Shown here in pieces: positions 1 to 9,689 of a DNA stretch of 64,000 nt. The translations under genes and the position numbers were made by a program. A model generated the notes under the pieces. The model worked only from the letters and a program-made list of their open reading frames with translations, was not told the DNA's origin and made no database searches. The stretch lies in the NCBI RefSeq assembly GCF_002943565.1, contig NZ_PJCH01000007.1, positions 62,001-126,000 on the forward strand, written 5' to 3'. How positions within the stretch are numbered: position 1 is the first letter of the stretch; every line of letters begins with the position of its first letter. Source of the DNA: Hyphococcus luteus. Its GTDB lineage: Bacteria > Pseudomonadota > Alphaproteobacteria > Caulobacterales > Parvularculaceae.

Positions 1-1913
1 GCGGGCCGCAAGGCTTCCTGTTCGGGCGCAACGCCATCGGCGGCGCCATCAGCGTTCATACGGCGCGGCCGAATTTCGACGGCGTCAGCGGCTATATCGA
101 AGCCGACGTCGCCGAGCGCAACCGTTTCTTCGGCGAAGGCGCGATCAACATGCCCTTGTCCGACGTTTTCGCCGTGCGTCTCGCGCTTTATGGCGGGCAC
201 GAAGACGGCTATGTGGACAATGCTTACTTCCCGGACCACGACCCGCTGATCGAGCCGGAAAAATACGCCGGGCGCTTTTCCGCGCTTTACAGCGACGGGC
301 CGTTCGAGGCGTTTTTCACCGCCGAATATGAAGACCGCAAGCAGTCAGGCTCGGTCTATCGGGCGACCGAAGGCGGTCCCGGCTATGAAACGCTGGTGGA
401 TATTTTCGGCGTTTCCGTGGACGGGAACGGACGCGACATCGACAGCGACCTGCAGCTAGGCGAGGCGGACGACTCCGAGATTTTGAGTCTCGGCCTTGAG
501 CTGACTTACGATCTCGGCGGCGCGGTCATCACCTCGCTCACCGGCTTTAAGGATCATGACTATTATTACGCCGAGGATTTCGACGGCACGCCGCTCGGCA
601 TCAACGCCTACGCCCAGGATCAGTCCGGCAATTATTTCGAGCAGGAACTGCGTGTCGTCTCCGACACCGACGGGCCGCTTTCCTGGTATGCGGGCGCGAG
701 CTTCTACAATGAAGAGATCGACGTTCTCTTCACCCAGGCCGCCGATGAAGAGGTAATGTGCCAATTCTACTGGAGCTATTACGGCATCAACTCCTGCTCC
801 GATTATTTCGCTTATTACTATTACTCGTTCACGCCGACCCCGGAGGGCCTCGTTGAAAGCAACGCCGTTCGCGGGCGCTATCACGGCTGGGCGGCCTATG
901 TGGATGCGACGCTGGCGATTACCGATCAATTCGATATCGGCGTCGGCGTGCGCTATTCGAAGGACATCAAGAAATTCGCCATCAGCGCGCCGCCGGTGAC
1001 GAGCGATCTCGGACCTTATTTCGGGGTCGGCTTCACGACGGCGGAGCCGCTGGAAGACAAGCAGAGCTGGGACGCCTTCACGCCGCGTTTCATTGCACGC
1101 TACCGCCCGAGCGACGAGTGGACGGTCTTCGCCAGCGCCACGCGCGGCTTTAAATCGGGCGGCTTCGGCAGCTTCTTCATTTCGCCGTCGAGCGTGACTT
1201 ATTGCGGCCCGTTCAGCACCGACTGCCTCGGCCTTACCAATGCAGACGCTTCGCCCAACGCATTCGATCCGGAAAAGGTCTGGTCCTATGAGGCGGGCGT
1301 TAAAGGCTCGCTCTTTGGCGGCGCGACCCGCGTCGACGCCAATGTCTATTATTATCAGTACAAAGACCTGCAGGTGAACGTGCCCGGCACGGGCGGCGGC
1401 ATTCTCGTCGACAATGTCGGCAAGGTGAAAGGCTGGGGCTTTGAAGCCTCCACCAACACCGATCTCGGCGAGTATTTCGACCTTTATTTCGCCGGCGCTT
1501 ATGCGGACACCGACGTCACCAACGCCGAACCGCTTTGCGACGGCACGCTCGCCTGCGAAGGAACTTCGCTCGGTTATGTGCCGAAATTCTCCGCTTCGGC
1601 GGCGTTGCGGTTCAACTATCCGGTTGCAGAAGGCGCCATCAAGGCCTCTGCGGAAGCCTTCGGCCAGACCAAGACCTATGGCGGTCTTCTAAAGCCGGAT
1701 TATGCGGTCAACGATGCTTACGTGGATCTGTCGCTGCGCCTTGGCTATGCGTCGGACGCCGGCTGGAGCGTCATCGGTTATGTGGAGAACGTCGCGAACG
1801 AACTCTATTATGACGGCGTTTCGGAAGGCGGGAACTTCATTCCCGCCCACTATTTCGGCCCGAGCCGTCCGCGCACCTTCGGCGTTTTGCTGAGCTACGA
1901 ATTCGGCGGCTGA
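1..1913 (+). CDS. TonB-dependent receptor (5' end missing)
   Basis: Outer-membrane active-transport barrel for a siderophore, vitamin, sugar or similar ligand. The reading frame is open from base 3, before the first in-frame ATG at 150, and codes for a plug-domain end (GPQGFLFGRNAIGGAIS), so the gene starts outside the window and the ATG at 150 is internal. The rest shows typical barrel features: many alternating aromatic strands, SATRGFKSGGFG, FDPEKVWSYEAGVKGS and YYYQYKDLQVNVPG, ending in a last strand at FGVLLSYEFGG. The layout resembles the IroN/FyuA-like receptors common in marine and Caulobacter-type bacteria. A Cys-bearing loop lies near MCQFYWSYYGINSCSDYF. The ligand cannot be told. 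Nothing nearby is an obvious transport partner; the next gene is an unknown membrane protein 72 bases on. Confidence 0.95.
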   Translation, partial: GPQGFLFGRNAIGGAISVHTARPNFDGVSGYIEADVAERNRFFGEGAINMPLSDVFAVRLALYGGHEDGYVDNAYFPDHDPLIEPEKYAGRFSALYSDGPFEAFFTAEYEDRKQSGSVYRATEGGPGYETLVDIFGVSVDGNGRDIDSDLQLGEADDSEILSLGLELTYDLGGAVITSLTGFKDHDYYYAEDFDGTPLGINAYAQDQSGNYFEQELRVVSDTDGPLSWYAGASFYNEEIDVLFTQAADEEVMCQFYWSYYGINSCSDYFAYYYYSFTPTPEGLVESNAVRGRYHGWAAYVDATLAITDQFDIGVGVRYSKDIKKFAISAPPVTSDLGPYFGVGFTTAEPLEDKQSWDAFTPRFIARYRPSDEWTVFASATRGFKSGGFGSFFISPSSVTYCGPFSTDCLGLTNADASPNAFDPEKVWSYEAGVKGSLFGGATRVDANVYYYQYKDLQVNVPGTGGGILVDNVGKVKGWGFEASTNTDLGEYFDLYFAGAYADTDVTNAEPLCDGTLACEGTSLGYVPKFSASAALRFNYPVAEGAIKASAEAFGQTKTYGGLLKPDYAVNDAYVDLSLRLGYASDAGWSVIGYVENVANELYYDGVSEGGNFIPAHYFGPSRPRTFGVLLSYEFGG

Positions 1914-1985
1914 CGCCCGGGCGAGACTGATCGATAAAACCCGCGCCGGCCGGCGGTTCGGCCGGCGCGCTTATTCGGACTGGCT

Positions 1986-2813
1986 ATGATCATTAAAACC
2001 GGCGCGCTCTTTCAGGCCTTTAAATATCTGGTCTATGCGCTGCTGGCGATCAACACCGGCCACTTTTTTCTTGAAAATTTCGCGGGCAGTTCCGTCACCT
2101 ATGATGGCGGCGTGGGGCTGCGCGACGTCATCGTCGCCTATACGGATTCCATCGACACCGCCGCCTGGCTGGTGCTGCTTTTACTGCTGGAGCTTGAGAC
2201 TTTCGTCCTGCCCGATCACATCAAGGCCTGGGCGGAATGGACGATGAACATTGTCACCGTCGTCTGTTTTGCGATCATTCTTTACGCGCTTTACGGTTAT
2301 GTCGCGACGCTATGGATCCCGCTCGGTTTTGAACCCTATGCGGGCGCCGATCCATGCACGCTGATCGGCGGCGATGTCAGCTTTGCGCTCTCCCTCGATG
2401 AATATGTGCCGCTCACGGCGGAAAATTGCGCATTGCTTCGCGACGGCGCGTTCTTCCATCCCGAAGCCAATCTCTTCGCGACGCCGGAGAACTTGTCCAA
2501 TATCAGCCGTCTTGCCTGGACCGATGTTCTCAACGCCAGCGTCTGGGTGGTTATCGTTGCGGTTCTTGAACTTGAGGTCTATCTGCAGTCCTCGAAGCTG
2601 TTCGGCACGAAATTCTTTTTCGCTTATAAATCGGCGAAGCTTTTGCTTTACGGAGCGCTGTTTGTCTGCGCCTTTTACTGGTGGATGCTCGGCGAACCCT
2701 GGGATGCATGGGACGCGTTTTTGTGGCTGGTTGCGTTCTTCTTCATTGAGATGAACATGCTCTCCTGGCAGGAAGAAAACGCCGAAAAACGAGAAGCCGG
2801 CAAACTTCTTTGA
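1986..2813 (+). CDS. Unknown polytopic inner-membrane protein
   Basis: 275 aa, not recognised. About six hydrophobic segments are visible, near residues 10-27, 57-73, 85-108, 180-197, 218-235 and 238-256. Three membrane helices end in a similar acidic motif: LLLELETFVL, VAVLELEVYL and FFIEMNML. This hints at an internally repeated fold with conserved intramembrane acids. A long hydrophilic loop (about residues 115-175) has two Cys (ADPCTLIGG and ENCALLRD) that could form a disulfide if it faces the periplasm. The ATG has no strong Shine-Dalgarno sequence. It sits between a TonB receptor and an aldehyde dehydrogenase; the 72-base gap after the receptor would allow co-transcription. No function is proposed. 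Confidence 0.8.
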   Translation: MIIKTGALFQAFKYLVYALLAINTGHFFLENFAGSSVTYDGGVGLRDVIVAYTDSIDTAAWLVLLLLLELETFVLPDHIKAWAEWTMNIVTVVCFAIILYALYGYVATLWIPLGFEPYAGADPCTLIGGDVSFALSLDEYVPLTAENCALLRDGAFFHPEANLFATPENLSNISRLAWTDVLNASVWVVIVAVLELEVYLQSSKLFGTKFFFAYKSAKLLLYGALFVCAFYWWMLGEPWDAWDAFLWLVAFFFIEMNMLSWQEENAEKREAGKLL

Positions 2814-2855
2814 CGGATCGTGCGGCGTTAGTGTTCGAAAAAAAACTGGTGTGTT

Positions 2856-4349
2856 ATGACATTCTCGAAATCGGTCGCTGCGGCGCTTGAGACAGTTTCC
2901 TTGCGCGGTGACGCGTTCATAAATGGGGAATTCCGTCCCGCGCAAAGCGGCCAAACCCTGCCTTGCGTCACGCCTATCGACGGCAGTGAAATTGCGCGCC
3001 TTGCGGCCTGCGATGCGGGCGACATTGAGACGGCTGTCGCCGCGGCGCGGGCGAGCTTCGAAGCCGGCCATTGGCGCAAGATGGCGCCGCGCGAGAAGAA
3101 GAAAATCCTTTTCGCTTTCGCCGACAAGCTTGAAGCGCACGCGGAAGAACTGGCGCTGCTCGAAACCCTCGACATGGGCAAGCCCATTGCGAACACGAAA
3201 AGCGCCGATATTCCGCTCGTCGTCCAGACCGTGCGCTATTACGCCGAAGCCATCGACAAGGTGAATGACGAGCTCGGCCCGTCGCCCCATGACGCCGTCT
3301 CCATGATCGTGCGCGAGCCGCTGGGCGTCATCGGCGCCGTCACGCCGTGGAATTTCCCGCTTCTGATGGCGTCGTGGAAATTCGCGCCGGCGCTGGCGAC
3401 CGGCAACTCCGTCGTCATGAAGCCGGCGGAGCAGGCGAGCCTTTCCATGCTGCGCGCGGCGGCGCTCGCCGCGGAGGCCGGGCTTCCCGACGGCGTCCTC
3501 AATGTCGTGCCCGGCGAGGGCGCAAAGGCGGGCAAGGCGCTGGCGCTCCACATGGATGTGGACGGGATCGTCTTCACCGGCTCGACGGCGGTGGGCAAGC
3601 TCATCATGGGCTACGCCGCGCAATCGAACCTCAAACGCGTTGCGCTGGAATGCGGCGGCAAGAGCCCGCAGATCGTCATGGAGGACTGCCCCGATTTCGA
3701 CGCCGCGGCGGATGCGGCCGCCTGGGCGGTTTTTTACGATCAAGGCCAGGTCTGCACGGCGGGCACGCGTCTTCTGGTTCAGAACTCGATCAAGGACGCG
3801 TTTCTCAAAAAAGTCGCCGCCGTGGCGAAGGATCTCGCGCCCGGCGATCCCCTCGATCCGGACACGAAATTCGGCGCGCTTGTGGACGAGACGCAGATGA
3901 ACACGGTGCTCGGCTATATCCGCAAAGGGAACGAGGAGGGTGCGCAACTCGTCTGCGGCGGCGAGCGCGCGTTGGGACAAAGCGGCGGGTTTTACGTGGA
4001 GCCCACCATCTTTTCCGGCGTCGACAACAAGATGACCATCGCGCGCGAAGAAATATTCGGCCCCGTCATTTCCGCCATCGGCTTTGGCGATTTCGATGAG
4101 GCCATGACGATCGCCAATGACACGATTTACGGGCTTGCGGCGGGCATCTGGACCAGCAATGTCAACACCGCCCATCGCGCCGCGCGGACCTTGCGCGCGG
4201 GCAATGTCTGGGTCAATTGCTGGGACGGCAGCGACATCACGACGCCCTTCGGCGGCTTTAAACAATCCGGCTTCGGCCGCGACCGCTCGCTGCATGCGCT
4301 CGACAAATACACCGAACTGAAGACCGTCTGGATGCAGTTGAGAGACTAG
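2856..4349 (+). CDS. NAD(P)-dependent aldehyde dehydrogenase, PuuC-like
   Basis: Oxidises an aldehyde to its carboxylic acid in the cytoplasm. 497 aa, the usual family length. The general base lies in ALECGGKSP (E265) and the nucleophile in GQVCTAGTR (C300); the cofactor site is seen at TPWNFP, KPAEQ and FTGSTAVGK. The C-terminal GGFKQSGFGRD and the ending WMQL resemble gamma-glutamyl-aminobutyraldehyde/aminobutyraldehyde dehydrogenases. The gene downstream on the same strand is an omega-amino-acid aminotransferase, so the pair could take an amine or diamine to an aldehyde and then to an acid, as in polyamine or beta-alanine catabolism. That pathway is inferred from the pair only. A palindromic repeat separates the two genes. 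Confidence 0.93.
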   Translation: MTFSKSVAAALETVSLRGDAFINGEFRPAQSGQTLPCVTPIDGSEIARLAACDAGDIETAVAAARASFEAGHWRKMAPREKKKILFAFADKLEAHAEELALLETLDMGKPIANTKSADIPLVVQTVRYYAEAIDKVNDELGPSPHDAVSMIVREPLGVIGAVTPWNFPLLMASWKFAPALATGNSVVMKPAEQASLSMLRAAALAAEAGLPDGVLNVVPGEGAKAGKALALHMDVDGIVFTGSTAVGKLIMGYAAQSNLKRVALECGGKSPQIVMEDCPDFDAAADAAAWAVFYDQGQVCTAGTRLLVQNSIKDAFLKKVAAVAKDLAPGDPLDPDTKFGALVDETQMNTVLGYIRKGNEEGAQLVCGGERALGQSGGFYVEPTIFSGVDNKMTIAREEIFGPVISAIGFGDFDEAMTIANDTIYGLAAGIWTSNVNTAHRAARTLRAGNVWVNCWDGSDITTPFGGFKQSGFGRDRSLHALDKYTELKTVWMQLRD

Positions 4350-4383
4350 AATACGATTTTGTTTTGTTGCGCGATCAAATTCT

Positions 4384-4505
4384 CTCCCCTTGAAAAGGGG
4401 AGGATTAGGGAGGGGATCGGCCCCTCCCTGAAAGGCGTCGGTTCGCGATGATCCCCACCCGGAATTCTCTGCCGAGAATTCCGGCCTCCCCTTTGCAAGG
4501 GGAGG
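4384..4505. repeat. Palindromic intergenic repeat, family B copy 1
   Basis: Three hairpins in a row: CTCCCCTTGAAAAGGGGAG (4384-4402), GGGAGGGG/CCCCTCCC (4408-4428), and GGAATTCTC/GAGAATTCC (4461-4482), followed by CCTCCCCTT/AAGGGGAGG (4485-4505). The outer ends are related to each other and to the copy at 43175-43320. It lies between the aldehyde dehydrogenase and the aminotransferase, just before the latter's ribosome site. It may stabilise or attenuate the mRNA. No coding potential is seen. Confidence 0.8.
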
Positions 4506-4537
4506 TGTAAACAACGGATGATGAAGAGAAGAAGGTT

Positions 4538-5872
4538 ATGACCAGCGAAACCCAACCGCCCCGCAATGACTGGCTTCAGTCCTATTGGATGCCGTTCACG
4601 CCCAACAAGGCGTTCAAGGCTTCCCCGCGCATTTATGAAAGCGCCGAAGGGTTTTATTATAAGACGAGCGACGGGCGGAAGATCCTCGATTCCTTTTCGG
4701 GGCTGTGGTGCTGCAATCTCGGGCACCGCCATCCGAAAATCTCCGAAGCGATCAAGGCCCAGGTCGACGAACTCGACTATTCGAACGCGTTCAATTTCGG
4801 TCATCCGAAAGTCTTCGAGCTCGCCAATGTCATCGCCGGCCAGTTCCCCGGCGACCTCGATCATGTTTTCTTCGTCAATTCAGGGTCTGAAGCGGCGGAT
4901 ACGGCGCTCAAGATCGCCATCGCCTATCAGCGCTTGCGTGGAGAGGGAACGCGCACCCGCCTCATCGGCCGCGTCAACGGCTATCACGGCGTCGGTTTCG
5001 GCGGCATCAGCGTCGGCGGCATGGTCAACAACCGCAAATTTTTCGGCAGCCTCCTGCCGGGCGTCGATCATCTGAGTTTTCCTTACGACTCGCAAAGGCA
5101 AAGCTTCACGCGCGGCGAACCCGACGCCGATGTGGAGCCTTACATGCAACAGCTCGAGGAGATCATCGCGCTGCATGACGCTTCGACTATTGCGGCGGTG
5201 ATCGTCGAACCTTTCGCGGGGTCGGGCGGGGTTTTCATTCCGCCGAAAAATTATCTGAAGCGCCTGCGCGAGGTGACGAAGAAACACGGCATTCTGTTGA
5301 TCGTCGACGAGGTGATCTCCGGCTTCGGGCGCATGGCCGCGCCGAACGCCGCGACCCATTACGGCGTCGAGCCCGACATCGTCACCGTCGCCAAGGCGAT
5401 CAATAACGGCTCGGTTCCCATGGGCGCCGCGATCGTCAGGAAACAGATCTACGATGTGTTCATGGAAGAGATGCCGGCGGGCGTCGAGTTTTTCCATGGT
5501 TACACCTATTCCGGCCACCCGCTGGCGGCGGCGGCCTCGCTCGCCGCGCAGGAGGTCTTCAGGACTGAGGGCGTTTATGAAAACACGCAGGCGCTCGCCC
5601 CCTATTTCGAGGAAGGCGTGCATTCCCTCAAGGACGAGCCCAATGTCATCGACATCCGCAATGTCGGCCTCGCCGCCGGGGTGACCGTCGCGGCGAAGGA
5701 CGGCGCGCCGGGCGCCCGGGGCGGCGAAGTCTTTCTCAAAACCTATGAGGAGGGCGTCGCCGTGCGCGCCAATGGCGACCATCTCGCCGTCGCGCCGATC
5801 CTGACCATGGGCCGGGCGGAGATCGACATGACCATCGAAGCCCTCCGAAAAGGCCTGCGGGCGGCCGCCTGA
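4538..5872 (+). CDS. Class III omega-amino acid:pyruvate aminotransferase
   Basis: PLP enzyme of the beta-alanine/omega-amino-acid:pyruvate transaminase group; moves an amino group from an omega-amine to pyruvate or another oxo acid. 444 aa, normal length. Family marks: LDSFSGLWCCNLGHRHP near residue 55, the phosphate-binding NSGSEAADTALKIA, IVDEVISGFGR with the PLP-contacting Asp, and the Schiff-base Lys in TVAKAINNGSVP (K286). The ATG follows the ribosome site AAGAAGG. It lies downstream of an aldehyde dehydrogenase, so both probably act on one substrate series (beta-alanine, GABA, putrescine or another amine). Exact substrate preference cannot be read from the sequence. Confidence 0.93.
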   Translation: MTSETQPPRNDWLQSYWMPFTPNKAFKASPRIYESAEGFYYKTSDGRKILDSFSGLWCCNLGHRHPKISEAIKAQVDELDYSNAFNFGHPKVFELANVIAGQFPGDLDHVFFVNSGSEAADTALKIAIAYQRLRGEGTRTRLIGRVNGYHGVGFGGISVGGMVNNRKFFGSLLPGVDHLSFPYDSQRQSFTRGEPDADVEPYMQQLEEIIALHDASTIAAVIVEPFAGSGGVFIPPKNYLKRLREVTKKHGILLIVDEVISGFGRMAAPNAATHYGVEPDIVTVAKAINNGSVPMGAAIVRKQIYDVFMEEMPAGVEFFHGYTYSGHPLAAAASLAAQEVFRTEGVYENTQALAPYFEEGVHSLKDEPNVIDIRNVGLAAGVTVAAKDGAPGARGGEVFLKTYEEGVAVRANGDHLAVAPILTMGRAEIDMTIEALRKGLRAAA

Positions 5873-6048
5873 AGGCTCCTGGCTTAAAAAAGCCGTCTTC
5901 CGGCGCGAACCTCGCCTGACCGCCGCTCCCGAGCCCCTCAAAGGGCTCGCGTTGCCTCTGGCCTCAAAGGCCGTTAGAACCGGCCCGCTCCGGAATAAGG
6001 GTTTCCGGTCAGGGAGAAGCGGACCGGGAAAGCGGCAGGGATAAATCG

Positions 6049-6876
6049 GTGGCCAACGAAGACAGCGTATTAAGAGAAGTAGACGAGGCGCTCGACGAAG
6101 AGCGCCAATGGGCGTTTTTCCAGAAAAACGGGCCGGCGCTGATCGTCGGGGCCGCCTTGCTGGTCGTTGGCGTCGCCGGATGGCAATTCTGGTCGCATAT
6201 GAAGACGCAGCAGGCCGAAGAACAGGCTCTTGAATTAAGCGCCGCTGTGGACCTTCTCGCCGAAGATCCGGTCGCCGGCCGGGCGGCGCTCGACAAGGTG
6301 GCGGAGGAAGGCGGCGGCTATGGCGCGCTCGCCACGCTGCGCCAGGCGAATTCCTATGCTGCGGGGGGCGAACGGCTTAAAGCCGTCGAGCTTTACCGCG
6401 AGGTCGCCAATGGCGACGCGCCGCGCCGGCTCCGCGAATTTGCGCAGCTGCGCGCCGCGCTTTTGTCGCTCAATGACGGGCGCGACGCGGTGATGAGCGA
6501 TCTTGGCGGTCTCGCCGAAGAAGACGGCCCCTACAGCTATCACGCGCGGGAAATTCTCGGCGTCGCCGCGCTCAATGAAAAAGATTACGAAAGCGCCGTC
6601 GTTGCGTTTAATGAACTGGCCCTCGATATGAGCGCGCCCGAAGGCGTGCGCGAGCGCGCGACGGAATTCGCCCAGCTTGCCGAAGAAGCGAAAGCCGGCG
6701 TCAATATTTTCGGCGAGACGCGGCTTGAAGATGTGATGAGCTCTGTCGGCGCTGATGACGGCGCGTCGGCGCCGGCTGAAACGACGGCGACCGGGGATGC
6801 GCCGGAAGACGCGGCGGAAGACAGCGAATCGGGCGCCGCCGCAGACGACCCAGACGATCCAAGTCACGAAGAGTAG
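6049..6876 (+). CDS. YfgM-like TPR membrane protein
   Basis: 275 aa. Short cytoplasmic N-terminus (EVDEALDEERQWAFFQKNG), one membrane segment (ALIVGAALLVVGVAGWQFW, about residues 28-46), then a periplasmic helical TPR-like domain and an acidic Ala/Asp/Glu-rich tail. This is the YfgM/DUF2133 architecture; E. coli YfgM is an accessory partner of the SecYEG translocon and periplasmic chaperones. The GTG start is chosen because it gives the conserved ANEDSVLREVDEAL N-terminus. The same-strand order YfgM, BamB, Der matches the well-known bacterial cluster and supports the call; the next gene begins 3 bases after the stop codon. Confidence 0.85.
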   Translation: MANEDSVLREVDEALDEERQWAFFQKNGPALIVGAALLVVGVAGWQFWSHMKTQQAEEQALELSAAVDLLAEDPVAGRAALDKVAEEGGGYGALATLRQANSYAAGGERLKAVELYREVANGDAPRRLREFAQLRAALLSLNDGRDAVMSDLGGLAEEDGPYSYHAREILGVAALNEKDYESAVVAFNELALDMSAPEGVRERATEFAQLAEEAKAGVNIFGETRLEDVMSSVGADDGASAPAETTATGDAPEDAAEDSESGAAADDPDDPSHEE

Positions 6877-6879
6877 ATC

Positions 6880-8283
6880 ATGAAGCTTTCCCCGCTCTGG
6901 CGCAGCGTCATCGCCGCCTCCGTCTTCGTCTTTCTCGCCGGCTGCGGCTCCAACCCGGTCACCAATCTGTTCAGCGGGAAGGAAAAGGACGATCCGAACG
7001 CGCCGGACGAAGAGGACCGGATCTCGATTCTGGCGCTGGAGCGCGAGCTTTCTCCCGATCCGCGCTATTCGAACATGACGGTCGACACGCCGCCGCCTTA
7101 CGTCAATTCCTCCTGGACGCAGCCGGGCGGGGAAGCCGACCACACCTTGCACCATCTCGCCGCGCCGCTCGAAATGAAGACGCTGTGGCGGTCCGATGTG
7201 GGCGACGCCTCGCCCCGCCGCGCGCGTCTGACCTCGCCGCCCATCGTTGTCGACGACCGCGTTTTCGTGATTGACGCCGATGCGCATGTGTCGAGTTTCG
7301 ATGTGGAAAGCGGCGATCTCGTCTGGCGCACGGAGCTGACGCCGGACCTCAAAGAGAAATTCCGTCTTCGCGACTTCCTGCTGATGCGCGGCTCCGACCC
7401 GGCGGAGATCGGCTTCGGCGGCGGCGTCGCTTACGAGCAGGGGCGGCTCTTCGTCACCTCAGGCTTCGGGTTCGTCGCGGCGCTCGACGCCCAGACCGGC
7501 GAGGAGTTATGGCGCGTGAAAACCGATGCGCCGGTCAGAACCCCGCCGACAGCCTATCGCGGCAGGGTCTATCTTTCGACCATCACCAACGAGTTTCTGG
7601 CGCTCAATCAGGAAACCGGCGAACGCGACTGGGCGTATCAGTCCTTTGAAGAATCGGCGCGCTTCCTGTCTTCGTCAAGCCCGGCCGCCGCCGGCGATCT
7701 TGTCGTGGCGCCGTTTTCCTCCGGCGAGCTTGTCGCCTTCATCGCCGACAATGGCCGCTCGGTCTGGAACAAGACCTTGTCGCGGGAATCGCGCCTGACG
7801 GCGCTCTCTTCGCTCAACGACATCGCCGGCAGTCCGGTCATCGACCGCGGCCTTGTCTATGTGGTGAGCCATGGCGGGCGGTTCTCCGCCATTGACATCC
7901 GCTCCGGCCAGGCGGTCTGGGAAAAACCGGTGGCGAGCCTGCAAATGCCGTGGGTCGCCGGCGACTTCATTTATATCGTCACCATTGAGGGCGAACTTTT
8001 GTGCGTGACCCGCAATGACGGCGGCATTGTCTGGCTGACTCAGTTGCGCCAGTACAAGAACGAGAAAAAGAAAAAGGGCCGCATTTCCTGGGCGGGGCCC
8101 GTCTTCGCCGGCGACAGCCTTGTTCTGGTTTCAACCGAGGAAGAGCTTGTGCGGGTCAATCCGGCGACCGGCGAGATTATTGAAACCACGGACATCGACG
8201 GCGGGTCGGTCGTCGCGCCCGTCGTGGCCGGTGAGAAAATCTTTGTCCTGACGGAAAAGGGCAAGCTGATCGCCATACGCTAG
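6880..8283 (+). CDS. bamB: Outer-membrane assembly lipoprotein BamB
   Basis: Scaffold lipoprotein of the BAM complex that inserts beta-barrel proteins in the outer membrane. The N-terminus is a lipoprotein signal with lipobox FLAGC (Cys at residue 22). The mature part is a PQQ-type beta-propeller: repeats such as [31 protein letters not shown] and QAVWEKPV mark successive blades. 467 aa is longer than E. coli BamB (about 390) because of an N-terminal linker (residues 23-95), as in many alphaproteobacteria. It is tightly coupled to the upstream YfgM-like gene and lies 29 bases before der, the classical arrangement. Confidence 0.92.
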   Translation: MKLSPLWRSVIAASVFVFLAGCGSNPVTNLFSGKEKDDPNAPDEEDRISILALERELSPDPRYSNMTVDTPPPYVNSSWTQPGGEADHTLHHLAAPLEMKTLWRSDVGDASPRRARLTSPPIVVDDRVFVIDADAHVSSFDVESGDLVWRTELTPDLKEKFRLRDFLLMRGSDPAEIGFGGGVAYEQGRLFVTSGFGFVAALDAQTGEELWRVKTDAPVRTPPTAYRGRVYLSTITNEFLALNQETGERDWAYQSFEESARFLSSSSPAAAGDLVVAPFSSGELVAFIADNGRSVWNKTLSRESRLTALSSLNDIAGSPVIDRGLVYVVSHGGRFSAIDIRSGQAVWEKPVASLQMPWVAGDFIYIVTIEGELLCVTRNDGGIVWLTQLRQYKNEKKKKGRISWAGPVFAGDSLVLVSTEEELVRVNPATGEIIETTDIDGGSVVAPVVAGEKIFVLTEKGKLIAIR

Positions 8284-8312
8284 GGCGTCGTGGCGGCGCT
8301 TGGGTAAAGTCC

Positions 8313-9689
8313 ATGCCGGTGAAAATCGCTCTCGTTGGCCGGCCCAATGTCGGCAAGTCGACGCTGTTCAACCGGCTCGCGGGAAAGCGTCTTGCGCTTG
8401 TGGACGATACGCCGGGGGTCACCCGCGACCGCCGCGAGGGCGAGGGGGCGCTCGGCGATCTTTCTTTCACCATCATCGACACGCCGGGCCTTGAAGAAGC
8501 GCCGGAAGCCGCCCTCGAAGGACGCATGAGAAAGCAGACCGATGCGGCTGTCATGGAAGCGGATGCCTGTCTCCTGCTCATCGACGCGCGCGCGGGCGTC
8601 ACGCCGCTCGACAAAACTTTCGCCGGCCTTTTGCGCGAGAGCGGCAAGCCGGTGATCCTGCTCGCCAACAAGGCCGAAGGCTCTGCGGGCGAGGCCGGGT
8701 TTTACGACGCCTATGCGCTTGGCGTTGGCGAGCCCATCGCGATCTCCGCCGAACATGGCGAGGGGATGGGCGAACTTTATAACGCGCTGGAGCCGTTCAT
8801 CGCCGAAGCGGAAGGCGAAGAAGAAGAGGCCGACGAAGCGGCGGAATGGGACAATCCTTTAAAACCGCTGCGCGTGGCGATCATCGGCCGGCCGAACGCC
8901 GGCAAATCGACGCTCGTCAACCGGCTTATCGGCGAAGAACGCCTGCTCACCGGGCCCGAGGCGGGGATCACAAGAGATTCGATTTCCGTCGAATGGGTCT
9001 GGCGCGGCAAGGACCGCGACTGGCCGGTGAAGCTGTTCGACACGGCGGGCATGCGCCGCAAGTCGAGAGTGCAGTCGAAGCTTGAAAAGCTGTCGGTCGC
9101 CGACGCCTTGCGCGCCATTAAGTTTGCGGAAGTCGCCGTGCTGTTGCTCGATGCGGAGCATCCTTTCGACAAACAGGATCTGCAGATCGCCGATCTCGCC
9201 TTGCGCGAGGGCCGTGCGCTCGTCATCGCCGTCAACAAATGGGATCTCATCGAAGAGAAAGACGCGAAGATCCGCGAAATAAGGGAGATGGCGGCGCGCC
9301 TTCTCCCCCAGGCGCCGGGCCTTCCCATCGTGACCTTGTCCGCGCTGACGGGCGGCGGCATCCGCCGGCTCATGCCGGCGGTGGTGCAGGTCTATATCGA
9401 CTGGAACGCGCGGGTGAAAACGCCGGAGCTCAACGAATGGCTGCAGGAAGCGGTGCAGCGTCACGCGCCGCCCGCCGTTTCCGGCCAGCGCATCAAGATC
9501 CGTTATATCGCCCAGACCAAAACGCGCCCGCCGACTTTCGTGGCGCAATGCACCCGCGCGGAGGATTTGCCCGCCGCTTACAAGCGCTATCTCGTCAACG
9601 GCATTCGCGAGGCCTTCGACATCAAGGCGGTGCCGGTCCGGCTCATTCTCAAAAAACCGGACAATCCTTATGCGAAGAGCAAGGGTTAG
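8313..9689 (+). CDS. der: Ribosome-assembly GTPase Der (EngA)
   Basis: Essential tandem GTPase for 50S subunit maturation. 458 aa with two G domains and a KH-like C-terminus. Domain 1 has GRPNVGKST near residue 9, [15 protein letters not shown] and NKAE. Domain 2 has GRPNAGKST near residue 191, GITRDS, DTAGMR and NKWD. The acidic linker ([14 protein letters not shown]) joins the two. The C-terminus [15 protein letters not shown] is the hallmark KH-like end of Der. It is the last gene of the yfgM-bamB-der run; its stop overlaps the stop of the convergent SDR gene by 4 bases. Confidence 0.97.
   Translation: MPVKIALVGRPNVGKSTLFNRLAGKRLALVDDTPGVTRDRREGEGALGDLSFTIIDTPGLEEAPEAALEGRMRKQTDAAVMEADACLLLIDARAGVTPLDKTFAGLLRESGKPVILLANKAEGSAGEAGFYDAYALGVGEPIAISAEHGEGMGELYNALEPFIAEAEGEEEEADEAAEWDNPLKPLRVAIIGRPNAGKSTLVNRLIGEERLLTGPEAGITRDSISVEWVWRGKDRDWPVKLFDTAGMRRKSRVQSKLEKLSVADALRAIKFAEVAVLLLDAEHPFDKQDLQIADLALREGRALVIAVNKWDLIEEKDAKIREIREMAARLLPQAPGLPIVTLSALTGGGIRRLMPAVVQVYIDWNARVKTPELNEWLQEAVQRHAPPAVSGQRIKIRYIAQTKTRPPTFVAQCTRAEDLPAAYKRYLVNGIREAFDIKAVPVRLILKKPDNPYAKSKG

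Noticed and set aside
2310-4514. Long minus-strand ORF of 734 codons
   Set aside because: Antisense to the complete aldehyde dehydrogenase; GC-rich codons leave the opposite strand open. Its protein is rich in Arg/His and has no family motif.
5873-6048. Hairpin CGAGCCC/GGGCTCG (5930-5949) as terminator
   Set aside because: No T run follows; it could be a simple hairpin in a leader.
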